Below are positions 34,671-43,392 of a stretch of DNA of 64,000 nucleotides, in pieces. A program made the position numbers and the translations under genes. Within the stretch, counting starts at the first letter, position 1, and every line of letters starts with the position of its first letter. The stretch is from Lachnospiraceae bacterium (GTDB taxonomy: Bacteria > Bacillota > Clostridia > Lachnospirales > Lachnospiraceae), in contig CAJTHM010000006.1 of assembly GCA_910576125.1 (NCBI GenBank), positions 179,148 through 243,147 on the forward strand, written 5' to 3'. The notes beneath the pieces were generated by a model, which did no database searches, was not told the origin of the DNA, and worked only from the letters and a program-made list of their open reading frames with translations.

Positions 34671-35387
34671 TTGAATATAGCAGTGGTCGATGATGAGGAA
34701 GCCATCAGAGAGCAGATTGGTGGATTCATAAAAAAACGGAATCCCGATTTTGATATAAGCGGTTTTGCCACGGGGGAAGGACTGCTCGCGGCAGAAAAGG
34801 ATTTTGACATGATTTTTCTCGACATACAGATGGAGGGCATGGGCGGCATTGAGGCGGCGAGGAGCCTCCGGCAGTCCGGCGTGGATGCGGTGGTCATCTT
34901 CATTACAGGAATCAAGGAATATGTGTTTGAGGCTTTTGACGTGTCGGCGTTCCACTACCTGCTAAAGCCTATTGAGGAACAGAAATTCATGGAGGTGCTT
35001 GGCAGGGCGGCAGAGGAAGCCGGAAAAAGGAAAGGGCAGAAGGAGCGTCAGATATTCATACGGGCGAAGAACCAGGGGTATACGCTTAACCTAAACAGCA
35101 TCCTGTATATCGAGAGCAGGGGGAAGAAGGTGGAGGTCCATACCAGGGACATGGAGGACATCATAGAGTCATATGCCACGATGGATGAACTGGAAGGGCA
35201 GCTTGGGGATGGCTTTTACCGCTGCCACAGGGGGTATCTGGTGAACATGGCGCACATAGCGAGGTATGACAGTGACAGCATCTTCCTTTCCAGCGGCGAG
35301 AAGGTTTACCTGACAAGGAAGAAGCACAATGAGTTTGTAAAGGCGTATATGTGGTATCTGCAGAATGGAGGGGTGTCCTGTGTATGA
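34671..35387 (+). CDS. LytTR-type response regulator 2 (AgrA-like)
   Basis: A 238-residue paralogue of the regulator at 18483. Receiver (1-120): VVDDEEAIREQI, phosphoacceptor in MIFLDIQMEGMGG, KPIEEQKF. LytTR domain (138-235): ILYIESRGKKVEVHTRD and FYRCHRGYLVNMAHI. The start is TTG with GAGGTGATGAATT upstream. It overlaps the kinase gene by 8 bases and heads the long array. Confidence 0.93.
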   Translation: MNIAVVDDEEAIREQIGGFIKKRNPDFDISGFATGEGLLAAEKDFDMIFLDIQMEGMGGIEAARSLRQSGVDAVVIFITGIKEYVFEAFDVSAFHYLLKPIEEQKFMEVLGRAAEEAGKRKGQKERQIFIRAKNQGYTLNLNSILYIESRGKKVEVHTRDMEDIIESYATMDELEGQLGDGFYRCHRGYLVNMAHIARYDSDSIFLSSGEKVYLTRKKHNEFVKAYMWYLQNGGVSCV

Positions 35388-36849
35388 AGCGGTGAATGGC
35401 CTGCTGGGAGTGCTCTCTGCCATGTTCCAGGGATGCTGCCTGCAGTATTTCTTCGGGAGTTTTCTGGAGGGAAGGATAAGGGGACGCCATGCGGGATTAT
35501 GGACTGTATTTTTGTATGCCGTGCTGAAGCTTGGAATGGATTTGATTCTGCCCTCAGATTATGGGAGTGTAAGGATTTTTGCGAAACTGGCACTGACCCT
35601 GTGCATCCTGACCATTCTTGCAGTGTGCTGTTACAGGGCGGCCGGAAAAATAAAGGTCTTCCTTGTGGTCGCTTTTCTTGCAACAGGCGAGTTCAGCTTT
35701 TTTCTGGCATATAATGTCTGCTGGCTGGGGAGCAATCTTTATTCCGTATGGATGTGGTGTGCGGAAAAAGGATATATTGCATCAATTGACGTTTTTGACG
35801 GATTATTGAAGGCCACCACATTGGGGATATCAGCGACAATGCATATCGTTTCCATAGTGATACTGTTTGTTTCCCTGAAAAGCATTGTAAGGAGTTTCAG
35901 GGAAAAGGATTATGCCATCCGCCGGATGGAATTATTGTTTATTTTAGCGCCCAGCATGACGGCGGTGTTTATCTGCACATTACTGCGTATGGTTTTAGTC
36001 ACGATAGAGGATGGAATCCCGGCATCCTTATACGACAGATATCCGTCATTGACAGTTATGGTGCCGGTTGTCCTTCTGCTGTCCTTCCTGTCCATTCTGT
36101 TCGGAGTAAAGCTTTTTCAGGACATGATTTACTGGAACAGGGAAAAAAGCAGCCGGATCATTCTGGAGAAGCAGGTCAGCAGCCTACAGGAGCATATGGG
36201 GGAGATGGAGCGCGTCTATTCCGGGATACGGGGGATGAGGCACGATATGAAGAATACGATTTCCGTCATCATGCAGCTTGCGGCAGGGAAGGAGGAAGGG
36301 CTGCAGGTATATCTGGAGGAACTGAGCCGGACGATGGACAGACTGGAATTCCGTTTTAAGACAGGGAATACGGTGGTGGATACCCTGTTGAATATGAAGT
36401 ACCATGAGATCGCCGGCACGGTGCCGGATCTGCGTATGGATGTGGAAGGGCTGCAGTTCCCTGAAAAGCTGTCCATCCAAAGTTATGATATCGGCATTAT
36501 TTTAGGGAATGCGCTGGACAACGCGATAGAGGCATGTCGGAAACTGAAAGCGATAGAACCGGATGCGGAAGCCTTTATCCGCATCAGTTCATTCCAAAAG
36601 AAGGGATTGTTTTTCCTGAAGGTGGAGAACAGCTTTGACGGGAGGGTTGTGAGGAGACCGCAGAATGAGTTCCCCGTGACGGACAAGGCGGACAGGGAGA
36701 ATCACGGGATAGGGATGGTCAACATCAAAAGCACGGCGGAGAAATACCAGGGAACAATGGATTTTAAGGTAAATGGCAGGGTGTTCATCCTGTCGGTGAT
36801 GATGAAAAATGAGAGGAGAGAGGGAGATGGATTTCGGAGTGACAGGTAA
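35380..36849 (+). CDS. GHKL sensor histidine kinase 2 (AgrC-like)
   Basis: A 489-residue kinase with about six membrane helices in residues 10-255. The kinase core has phosphoacceptor GMRHDMKNTISVI, N box GNALDNAIEACRK and G box NHGIGMVNIKSTAEKY. The GTG at 35380 follows GGAGGGGTGTCCT, so it is preferred over the ATG at 35365. It is a paralogue of the kinase at 19211 but clearly diverged in the sensor half, suggesting a different ligand. It overlaps the next gene by 23 bases. Confidence 0.9.
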   Translation: MYEAVNGLLGVLSAMFQGCCLQYFFGSFLEGRIRGRHAGLWTVFLYAVLKLGMDLILPSDYGSVRIFAKLALTLCILTILAVCCYRAAGKIKVFLVVAFLATGEFSFFLAYNVCWLGSNLYSVWMWCAEKGYIASIDVFDGLLKATTLGISATMHIVSIVILFVSLKSIVRSFREKDYAIRRMELLFILAPSMTAVFICTLLRMVLVTIEDGIPASLYDRYPSLTVMVPVVLLLSFLSILFGVKLFQDMIYWNREKSSRIILEKQVSSLQEHMGEMERVYSGIRGMRHDMKNTISVIMQLAAGKEEGLQVYLEELSRTMDRLEFRFKTGNTVVDTLLNMKYHEIAGTVPDLRMDVEGLQFPEKLSIQSYDIGIILGNALDNAIEACRKLKAIEPDAEAFIRISSFQKKGLFFLKVENSFDGRVVRRPQNEFPVTDKADRENHGIGMVNIKSTAEKYQGTMDFKVNGRVFILSVMMKNERREGDGFRSDR

Positions 36850-37600
36850 ATTGGGAGGGTGCTATCTGGCAGAGCAGTACCGGAAGAATGCGGCGGCTGA
36901 TAAGAATGGAGGCGTGAGCTTTGCGGAGCTTGCGGCGGCGAAAGCGGCGGGGCAGTCGGATGTATCGGGAATGAGTTTTAAGGATATGTGGCAGGCAAGG
37001 TTTCCCGGAGCATATTACCATACGGCAGATGCGTCCAATATTCCGCAGGGGGTATGGGAGAGGAATGATTTCCCATTTGAGAAATTTTTCTGTAATGATT
37101 TAGACGAATCCACCGTGAATTGGAAACCAAACGGAGCGAATCCTGCTATGGATTCATCCGGGGTACAGTCAAGGCTCCATTCAATCGCCGGGCAGAAGTC
37201 GATTGTCGTGCCGCCGGAATTGGAAGAAAAAATGAAAAATAATCCGGCATTGGCAAAACAGGTCATGGCCAAAGTGGAAAATTTTATTGCAACAAACCAA
37301 GTACCCGGAAGGATATGCTCCCATCTGATTGTTTTGGATGAAAATGGGGAAATTGCACGTTTCAGAGCTTCCAGCCACGGTGGCAATATTACCGGCCCGA
37401 CAGAGGAAGAAATGCGCCAGTTCAAGGCTGAGCAGGCGGCAAAGAGGAAAAGGCGTGAGGAATATGCCTATCTGAATGAGGCAGCTGCCCTAAAACGTAG
37501 ACTGATGGAGCAGGAAGCGGACGAGAGATATTATAAGGACAGCATGACCAAAAAGGCAGTTTCGATTGCCGCATATGAGGCGGCAGGCATTTTGAAGTAA
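36827..37600 (+). CDS. DUF3879-like array protein
   Basis: A 257-residue protein. After a short N-terminal MDFGVTGKLGG motif it has SFKDMWQARFPGAYYHTADASNIPQGVWERNDFPFEKFF, which I associate with DUF3879 proteins of Lachnospiraceae (from memory). A helix SIVVPPELEEKMKNNPALAKQV follows, in the position of the NDPE helix of the DUF6033-like proteins, and then a charged coil. The shared core helix suggests the two families are related. Its start lies within the kinase gene, so it is cotranscribed. Confidence 0.7.
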   Translation: MDFGVTGKLGGCYLAEQYRKNAAADKNGGVSFAELAAAKAAGQSDVSGMSFKDMWQARFPGAYYHTADASNIPQGVWERNDFPFEKFFCNDLDESTVNWKPNGANPAMDSSGVQSRLHSIAGQKSIVVPPELEEKMKNNPALAKQVMAKVENFIATNQVPGRICSHLIVLDENGEIARFRASSHGGNITGPTEEEMRQFKAEQAAKRKRREEYAYLNEAAALKRRLMEQEADERYYKDSMTKKAVSIAAYEAAGILK

Positions 37601-37609
37601 GGATATAGT

Positions 37610-37662
37610 TGCTCGGACTTATTGCAAGGGAGCGGATTCAGCCCTGAATGACAGAGGAGCTG
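37610..37662 (+). repeat. spacer module E1, copy 3
   Basis: Hairpin 1 arms GCTC/GAGC; hairpin 2 outer arms CAGC/GCTG. It reads ARTYCKGADSALNDRGA in one frame, and that frame continues without a stop into the next gene (MSILGVNG). It sits 35 bases before that start. Confidence 0.7.
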
Positions 37663-37697
37663 TGATACAAATATGTTTTGGAAGGAGAAGATTTACT

Positions 37698-38444
37698 ATG
37701 AGCATTCTGGGAGTAAACGGTGCTTTGGCGGGTGCATATCAGTACGCAAACCGAACGCAGAAAACAGGCACAAACAAAACGGGGTTTATGGAGCAGTTGC
37801 AGAAAACGGGAGAAACGGCAGACACATCAAAAGCGGATGCTTACACAGAATATCTGCGGTCAAAGTATGGCAATGTAAGAATCCAGAGTATCGGGAAAGA
37901 CCAGAAGAGCCTTGACAGGGTAGGAAAGAGCATGAGCGGCAATGATGTTGTGATTGCCCCGAACATTCTGGAGCAGATGGCAAATGACCCGGAAAAGGCG
38001 GCTTATTACGAGGGAAAGATAGATGACTTCTTTGAGGCCACGCCGAGATTGAAAGCATCCTTTGCGGCGCAGGGGCTTGATTACCAGCCGTGCGGGGTAG
38101 TCGTCCATGAGGATGGGAGCGTTACCTATATCGGCGGATGCGGCGATTCCCCAGAGCGTGTGGCGGAGGTGAATGCAATCAATAAGGCAAAGCGGGAGAA
38201 GGAAGCCGCACAGAGGGAAGCAAGTATGGAGCGCAGCCAGGAGGCGGCGGAAGAGCGGAAACAGCAGATGGAAATAGCTTACAGGAAACAGGCTGTGGCG
38301 GAGTTTTTTGCCAGTCGCGCAGTGGATATGAGCAGAGTTACATATACGGAAGCACCGGGAGTTATGGGTTCTGCGTTTGCGGCATATGAACAGAACATTA
38401 TGGAAGCGGCGGGGATTATGGAAGCGGCGGGCATTATGAAGTAG
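37698..38444 (+). CDS. DUF6033-like array protein with MSILGVNG start
   Basis: A 248-residue protein: N-terminal MSILGVNGALAGAYQYA, a linker, then the core TEYLRSKYGNVRIQSIGK, IAPNILEQMANDPEKAAYYEGKI and GVVVHEDGSVTYIGGCGDS. A coil (155-195) follows and a C-terminus with the repeat IMEAAG-IMEAAG-IMK (7-residue duplications). It has the strand pair and NDPE helix common to the array family. GGAAGGAGAAG precedes the ATG. Confidence 0.72.
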   Translation: MSILGVNGALAGAYQYANRTQKTGTNKTGFMEQLQKTGETADTSKADAYTEYLRSKYGNVRIQSIGKDQKSLDRVGKSMSGNDVVIAPNILEQMANDPEKAAYYEGKIDDFFEATPRLKASFAAQGLDYQPCGVVVHEDGSVTYIGGCGDSPERVAEVNAINKAKREKEAAQREASMERSQEAAEERKQQMEIAYRKQAVAEFFASRAVDMSRVTYTEAPGVMGSAFAAYEQNIMEAAGIMEAAGIMK

Positions 38445-38453
38445 GGAAGATTA

Positions 38454-38504
38454 TGCCCGGACTTACCGCAAGGGGGCATGGGCGGCCCTGAATGACAGAG
38501 GGGA
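38454..38504 (+). repeat. spacer module E1, copy 4
   Basis: Hairpin 1 arms GCCC/GGGC, as in copy 1. It is nearly identical to copy 1 through the following AAGGAGGAT site. It reads ARTYRKGAWAALNDRGD. It lies 34 bases before the next start. Confidence 0.7.
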
Positions 38505-38537
38505 CGCAGGTAAGATTTTTTGAAGGAGGATAATATT

Positions 38538-39275
38538 ATGTCAATGGAGATTACCGGGAATCTTCCTGACTATGCAGTCAGGAAGCAGAATCACAGCGAT
38601 TATGGGAAAGGCTACACAAATACTGCAAAGGAAAGCAATGTGACAACAAGCACGGTGGAACTGAAAACCTCAACCGGTGGAACAAAAACGGAACAGATCA
38701 AGACAGGGTACAGCAATGTCAATGACTATTCCAAATATCTGCAGGGCAAGTACAGCTATATGAATTCGGGTACAACCTCCATGCAGGGCGTCCCGACAAC
38801 GGTATCCGTATCGGGTGCTTTCCTGAAGAAATGCATGAACGACCCGGAAAAAGCAAAATATCTGGAAGAAAATCTGGCGGCATTGCCGGACTGTGCGAAA
38901 AGCGCAGTATCGAGCTGTCGTGGAACACTGACCAATCTCAGCTACAGTGTTGACGCAAATGGGAATATTTCAGTAGCAATCTCCGGTACAAGTGACCCGG
39001 ATGGAAAAATAGCGAAAGAAAATGCGGAACGGCGGGCGAAAGAGAAGAAAGCAGCCGAGGAAAAGGCCGCCGAGAGGCGCAAGGAGAAAAAGGCGGAGGA
39101 AGAAAAGGCGGCGGAACGGCGGGCAGAGAGAAAAGAGCAGATGGATAAATTGACGGAAGGTACGTTCACGGTATCTGCCACTGGCACGAATGTGAAAAGC
39201 GTTACACAGAATATTGTTGCGGCAGTATCTGGCACATCATCACCCACAGGGGGCAGTTTTGATATTAAGGCATAA
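38538..39275 (+). CDS. DUF6033-like array protein ending in FDIKA, paralogue of 21443
   Basis: A 245-residue protein. MSMEITGNLPDYAVRK start; core with YLQGKYSYMNSGTTSMQGVP, FLKKCMNDPEKAKYLEENLA and a VDANGNISVAISG strand pair; Lys/Glu/Ala coil with two near-repeats; tail SVTQNIVAAVSGTSSPTGGS then FDIKA, nearly the same as the 21443 protein. The two upstream regions (E1 plus Shine-Dalgarno) are also almost identical, so one array gene was copied between the two operons. Confidence 0.75.
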   Translation: MSMEITGNLPDYAVRKQNHSDYGKGYTNTAKESNVTTSTVELKTSTGGTKTEQIKTGYSNVNDYSKYLQGKYSYMNSGTTSMQGVPTTVSVSGAFLKKCMNDPEKAKYLEENLAALPDCAKSAVSSCRGTLTNLSYSVDANGNISVAISGTSDPDGKIAKENAERRAKEKKAAEEKAAERRKEKKAEEEKAAERRAERKEQMDKLTEGTFTVSATGTNVKSVTQNIVAAVSGTSSPTGGSFDIKA

Positions 39276-39314
39276 AGCCCCTTGAGTTCGGCAAACTTAT
39301 CCGACAGCGGGGTA

Positions 39315-39416
39315 AGGAATTGTCTACAAATAACTGATGCGAGTTTATAGCCGTTTTCGTTGTATTTCTGGGCTTTCTCCTAAACAAGTTGCATCAGTTA
39401 TTTTCCGACAATTCCT
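39315..39416. repeat. 102-bp palindromic MITE-like element
   Basis: Long inverted arms: AGGAATTGTC-TAC-AAATAACTGATGC (39315-39340) and the reverse-complementary GCATCAGTTATTT-TCC-GACAATTCCT (39391-39416). 23 of 26 positions pair, around a 50-base centre. It lies directly upstream of a headless array-gene fragment. It is unrelated in sequence to the 108-bp element. Confidence 0.75.
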
Positions 39417-39606
39417 AAAGGTCTGGAAGGAACTGGCAGAGGAACGGGAGGAAAAATTAAAAGAGAAGAAGCAGGAGCGCACCGAGGAAAAGAGGAAGGA
39501 GCAGAAGGAACAGGAGGAAGAACGGCTGGAAAAGATTCAGGTTTCAGAAAAGCCGGTGACCGTCATATCGGATGCGTACCATAAGCCTGTTGACATCAAG
39601 GCATAA
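39417..39606 (+). pseudogene. 3' fragment of a DUF6033-like gene
   Basis: About 60 codons: a Lys/Glu-rich coil (KELAEEREEKLKEKKQERTE...) ending in a DIKA tail, like the FDIKA ends of the 21443 and 38538 proteins. The core and start are missing; the palindromic element sits at the break. It is most likely a decapitated array gene. Confidence 0.65.
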
Positions 39607-39639
39607 CCAGTCAGAATACAGCAAAGGAGAGTGCAGGTC

Positions 39640-40695
39640 ATGAATATTGATTACAGCCAGTTTTATAGGGGAACAACAAATATCCCCTCATATGGTAGCG
39701 GCGCATATAAGAAGGACACCCTTGTAAAATATGAGTTCAACACCACGGATGAGCATGGCAACAAGGTCATGGATAAGATGTCGAGGGAGGACACCCTGCA
39801 GGCGATGAAGGACATCCGTTCACAGTATGGGGACAGCGTCATAGTGGAGTTTTCGGGAGACGGCCTTGCGGCTCTTGCGGGAGGCGGCAAGTTCATGTCC
39901 GGCAGGGCAATGACCGAGGAGGAAGCGGCAAAGAGGGCGGCAAGAGATGCCGCATTCCAGGCGGAGAATGTCATACAGCATGAGAACACGCACAGGATTG
40001 TCATCCCGAATTATGAAACAAATGAACAGCTTTACAACAGCCTTGCGGGAGCCGGTGACAATGTGATCAGTTCCACGATGGGCATCATCTCGAATTACCT
40101 CATGCCGGGTGACGCTTCTGGATTATCGGAACAGGAAAGGCAGGACATGGCGGCCTTTGGCCTGGAGGCGGCCAGGTATCTGGCGGAGAATTATCTGGAT
40201 GAATCCCATGCGGCAGATTTTATGTCCGCGATGGAGACGGTTGCGAAGTACGGCCTGAACGGTTCCGTTTCGGACGGCGGGAAGGTCATATACAATGTGC
40301 AGGAGGGGCAGGTGCGGATGTCCGGCGTACCCGGCAGCTATGTGGATATGGAGGGCTGGCTGAAGGCGAATGACACCGAGCTGTATAACCAGATCAACGA
40401 GCTGAACCAGAGCATCATAAACCATAAGGACGGGGAGAACCATTCCGCTAAGTTCATAGAATTATACACAAAAGCGGCGAAGAAGATACTGGATGCTTCT
40501 TCCGACACGAAGAAGGACAGCGGCTATGCAGACTGGAAGGAGAAAGTGGAAAAGACAAAGCTGCCGGCCACATTCCAGAATGTGAAATACAACGGCTTCC
40601 AGTCGTTTTTGGAAAGCCTGCAGAACCAGAGCAGCCTTTCCAATTCATGGATCAGCGCGAACATAAGCCGCTTTATGAAATGGCTGGCAGTCTGA
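39640..40695 (+). CDS. large array protein of unrecognised family
   Basis: A 351-residue protein, starting MNIDYSQFYRGTTNIPSYGS. A strand-helix region follows (KYEFNTTDEHGNKVMDKMSREDTLQAMKDIRSQYGDSVIVEFSGDG). Then a helical part begins with AENVIQHENTHRIVIPNYETNEQL. HENTH recalls a zinc-protease HExxH pattern but with Asn at the third position, so catalysis is doubtful. No signal peptide or membrane helix. AAAGGAG precedes the ATG. Confidence 0.65.
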   Translation: MNIDYSQFYRGTTNIPSYGSGAYKKDTLVKYEFNTTDEHGNKVMDKMSREDTLQAMKDIRSQYGDSVIVEFSGDGLAALAGGGKFMSGRAMTEEEAAKRAARDAAFQAENVIQHENTHRIVIPNYETNEQLYNSLAGAGDNVISSTMGIISNYLMPGDASGLSEQERQDMAAFGLEAARYLAENYLDESHAADFMSAMETVAKYGLNGSVSDGGKVIYNVQEGQVRMSGVPGSYVDMEGWLKANDTELYNQINELNQSIINHKDGENHSAKFIELYTKAAKKILDASSDTKKDSGYADWKEKVEKTKLPATFQNVKYNGFQSFLESLQNQSSLSNSWISANISRFMKWLAV

Positions 40696-40730
40696 TGTAA
40701 GAAAATAAATTTTCAAGAAGGATGATTATT

Positions 40731-41366
40731 ATGGCAATTTCAGGAGTAACGGATTACACAAACACATATGCGGCAAATTACGCCGGTGCTACGAAAGGCG
40801 GAAAAGATACGGCTCCCGCACAGCAGACCACGGAGGAATACATCAGCGGTCTGGAAAAGAAATACGGGATAAAGATTTCCCTTGTTGATTTTACAAATGA
40901 GAAACAGTCGGATGCCTATGTATTCGGGAGCCAGGGCGGGAACAATCTGGCACTTGCTTCCAATATCGCTGAAAAGATGGCGAAAGATTCTGCATTTGCG
41001 GCGAAATATGAGCAGGTGATTGCAGACGTTCCAAAATCGACAGAGGAAATGAAATCCCGGATTGCTGACCTTGGGGGAGAAAATCTGGCCTGCGGTGTTT
41101 CTATTGACAAAAATGGAAAAGTCTCATATTGGAGCGTAAGCAGGTACAACAGGGATACACGGCAGGGAACGGATTATAAGAAGATATTGCAGGAACAGTC
41201 GGAGGAAAAGCGGGCAAAGAAGAAAGAGGAAGAAGCCCTGAAGGAAAAACGGCTGGAAAAAGCGGAGACGCTGGAAAAGCTGTTGGAGAAGATCAGGACA
41301 GGAGCGGGTGCGTCCGTGAAGATTCAGGAAGAAGGCAAGAGCGCACAGTTGGATTTGACCATATAG
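40731..41366 (+). CDS. DUF6033-like array protein with MAISGV start
   Basis: A 211-residue protein: MAISGVTDYTNTYAANYAGA, then the core YISGLEKKYGIKISLVDF, ASNIAEKMAKDSAFAAKYEQVI and GVSIDKNGKVSYWSVS, then a coil (140-185). Clear family likeness to 37698 and the backbone gene at 5050. It lacks the FDIKA tail. The next gene follows 19 bases later. Confidence 0.72.
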   Translation: MAISGVTDYTNTYAANYAGATKGGKDTAPAQQTTEEYISGLEKKYGIKISLVDFTNEKQSDAYVFGSQGGNNLALASNIAEKMAKDSAFAAKYEQVIADVPKSTEEMKSRIADLGGENLACGVSIDKNGKVSYWSVSRYNRDTRQGTDYKKILQEQSEEKRAKKKEEEALKEKRLEKAETLEKLLEKIRTGAGASVKIQEEGKSAQLDLTI

Positions 41367-41385
41367 AAGGAGGAGGGATTTTATC

Positions 41386-41946
41386 ATGCGTATAGGAAAT
41401 AACAGCCAGGGAATCTGGCAGCTTTTATCAAGGATGAACGGCGGCAAAGCAAACACGAATACAGCTTTCGCCGGGGCAAGGCGTTCCGGTGCGGGCGGCA
41501 GAAATACGCTGGAAGATTTGCTTACCGGTCATTACAAAAATTCGCATGGCGTGGAGGGCATGGTGATAACGAAGGGCAGCAACCGGAAAAGAATCATGCC
41601 TGTGTCAGACGAGATGAAGCAGTTTGTCTATAATGATGTGAAGGATGCGTTTTATAAGTATAACGGTATGTCGGGCGATAACGAGGCAGAGCAGAAAAGA
41701 TATAGTGCGGCCATAAATAATTACCTGAAAACGATAAAGAAGGAAGACCGTTCTGCCACCTCTTGGACTTTGGGACAGATGAAGGTGAATTTTGCGAACA
41801 AGGTAGCCAGTGCCGTAAAGGAAAAAGTACCCGGCTGGACATATGGCAAGCCGATTCCGTCTGACGTGCTGGATGAGATTTTTGCGGATGAAGGTATCAC
41901 ATCAACGGTATCAGGAGAAGCAAAAGGGCTGGATATGAAAATCTGA
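41386..41946 (+). CDS. tandem paralogue 1 (MRIGNNSQGIW family)
   Basis: A 186-residue basic protein of unknown family: MRIGNNSQGIWQLLSRMNGG, Gly/Arg-rich linker, then ...VSDEMKQFVYNDVKDAFYKYNGMSGDNEAEQ and a C-terminus with VASAVKEKVPGWTYGKPIPSD and ending GEAKGLDMKI. It is followed 18 bases later by a second copy with an almost identical 5' flank and first 32 codons. The middle differs most, suggesting selection or exchange there. Confidence 0.7.
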   Translation: MRIGNNSQGIWQLLSRMNGGKANTNTAFAGARRSGAGGRNTLEDLLTGHYKNSHGVEGMVITKGSNRKRIMPVSDEMKQFVYNDVKDAFYKYNGMSGDNEAEQKRYSAAINNYLKTIKKEDRSATSWTLGQMKVNFANKVASAVKEKVPGWTYGKPIPSDVLDEIFADEGITSTVSGEAKGLDMKI

Positions 41947-41964
41947 TTTTGGAGGGATTTTATC

Positions 41965-42525
41965 ATGCGTATAGGAAATAACAGCCAGGGAATCTGGCAG
42001 CTTTTATCAAGGATGAACGGCGGCAAAGCAAACACGAATATGCCTTTCGCCGGGGCAAGGCGTTCCAGTGCGGGCGGGAGGAATACGCTGGAAGACCAGC
42101 TTACCGGACATAGGAAAAATTCTTATGGTGTGGAAGGGATGTGCGTTACCAACAATCCCAATGCGAGGAAGATTATCAAGGTATCTGATGAGATGAAGCA
42201 GCGCGTTTTTAACAGCGTGAAGGATGCGTATTATAAATACAATGGAATGTCCGGTGATAATGAAGCAGAGTGGGAAGAAATGGCTCAGGCAAAAAATGAT
42301 TATTATAAGACATTAAAGAAGGAAGACCGGGTAGCTGCGGCATGGACTTTAGGGCAGTTGGAAATAAGTATTGGAAGAAAAGTAGCCAGTGCCGTAAAGG
42401 AGAAAGTACCCGGCTGGACGCATGGCAGGCCGATTCCATCTGATGTGCTGGATGAAATCTTTGCGGATGAGAGCATCACGTCAATGGTATCGGGAGAAGC
42501 AAAAGGGCTGGATATGAAGATATAA
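41965..42525 (+). CDS. tandem paralogue 2 (MRIGNNSQGIW family)
   Basis: 186 residues, the same length as copy 1. The first 32 residues and the last ~40 are near identical to copy 1; residues 55-125 carry most changes (for example VITKGSNRKRIMP versus VTNNPNARKIIK). Ends GEAKGLDMKI. This is a recent tandem duplication with a diverging centre. Function unknown. Confidence 0.7.
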   Translation: MRIGNNSQGIWQLLSRMNGGKANTNMPFAGARRSSAGGRNTLEDQLTGHRKNSYGVEGMCVTNNPNARKIIKVSDEMKQRVFNSVKDAYYKYNGMSGDNEAEWEEMAQAKNDYYKTLKKEDRVAAAWTLGQLEISIGRKVASAVKEKVPGWTHGRPIPSDVLDEIFADESITSMVSGEAKGLDMKI

Positions 42526-42654
42526 TCCATACCCGCTATTCGGCGGAGACGCAAAAACCATGCACCCCTGTCGGGGGTAATTTAGAAGGAGGTGAAGGTC
42601 AGCATGGAATTTGATCGAGGAAGTTAGATAAAATGTATTTATAAAGTAATGAAC

Positions 42655-42707
42655 CGCTCGGACCTATTATGAGGGAGCGGGAGCGGCTTTGAACGACAGA
42701 GGGGCTG
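42655..42707 (+). repeat. spacer module E1, copy 5
   Basis: Hairpin 1 arms GCTC/GAGC; hairpin 2 CTTTG/CAGAG. It reads ARTYYEGAGAALNDRGA. Against copy 6, four of five codon differences are silent. A 108-bp MITE-like element starts three bases after it, separating it from the next gene. Confidence 0.7.
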
Positions 42708-42709
42708 CC

Positions 42710-42817
42710 ATTTATACTGCATAACGCTGAATACTGCCTATTGCAATCATGTGATTGAACCAGTCAGCGTTATGCAGTCTGGTTTCATGGCAAGTGAAAT
42801 CGTTAAGCAGTATAAAT
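42710..42817 (+). repeat. 108-bp MITE-like element, copy B
   Basis: Same length and ends as copy A at 10061, with 3 base differences, 32.6 kb away. It lies between an E1 module and an array gene. The near identity implies recent movement or gene conversion. Confidence 0.88.
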
Positions 42818-42845
42818 AATTGATTACAATGGAGGATTTGAAAAA

Positions 42846-43391
42846 ATGAATATTAACGGAATAGGAACAACAGGATATCCGGCATGGCAGGGGGCAAGGA
42901 GGACACGGCAGAATGCAGCAGGAAAGAGTTTTGCGGCACAGATGAACAATGTGGCAGGTGCAAAGCCGCATACATCTATAGTCTATATGAAAACAGATGA
43001 TATGCTGTACTCTGGCGGTAACGGGACAGGACTGTCCTTTTACATCAAATATGCGGAAGGTTCAACAGAGAATGATCCGACTGTGATTGCAAAAGGTGTT
43101 GATGAAAATGGAAATGAATTTGAGCAGACCATACATATCAACAAGATAAATCCGAAATGTGCAACGGTTGTGGAGATGCGGGCTTTGGAAGCGCATCTTA
43201 GCGTAGATAAAAACGGAGGCCTTTCCTCCCTTCCACCGGAGACAGGAGAGATGGGATTGCATGACAGGGCAGACTTTATGGATATGTTTCAAAAGCAGAT
43301 CAGTGATATGAGGCTGTTAGGGCAGCAAAAACTGGTGGCATATTACCAGTACAGTATGCAGGCGTATTGGGATTTCATGAACAGGAAATAA
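42846..43391 (+). CDS. array protein, MNINGIGTTGYPAWQG family, member 1
   Basis: A 181-residue protein. The N-terminal MNINGIGTTGYPAWQGARR is shared with the gene at 43900. A beta-rich middle contains GVDENGNEFEQTIHINKINPKCATVVEMRALEAHL. The C-terminal helices end QLVAYYQYSMQAYWDFMNRK-like. The pattern K/D-x-NGNEYEQT-x-(D/H)-V/I-S/N-K-V/I-N-P recurs in the 43900 and 46720 proteins. TGGAGGATTTGAAAAA precedes the ATG. Unknown function. Confidence 0.7.
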   Translation: MNINGIGTTGYPAWQGARRTRQNAAGKSFAAQMNNVAGAKPHTSIVYMKTDDMLYSGGNGTGLSFYIKYAEGSTENDPTVIAKGVDENGNEFEQTIHINKINPKCATVVEMRALEAHLSVDKNGGLSSLPPETGEMGLHDRADFMDMFQKQISDMRLLGQQKLVAYYQYSMQAYWDFMNRK

Positions 43392-43392
43392 G

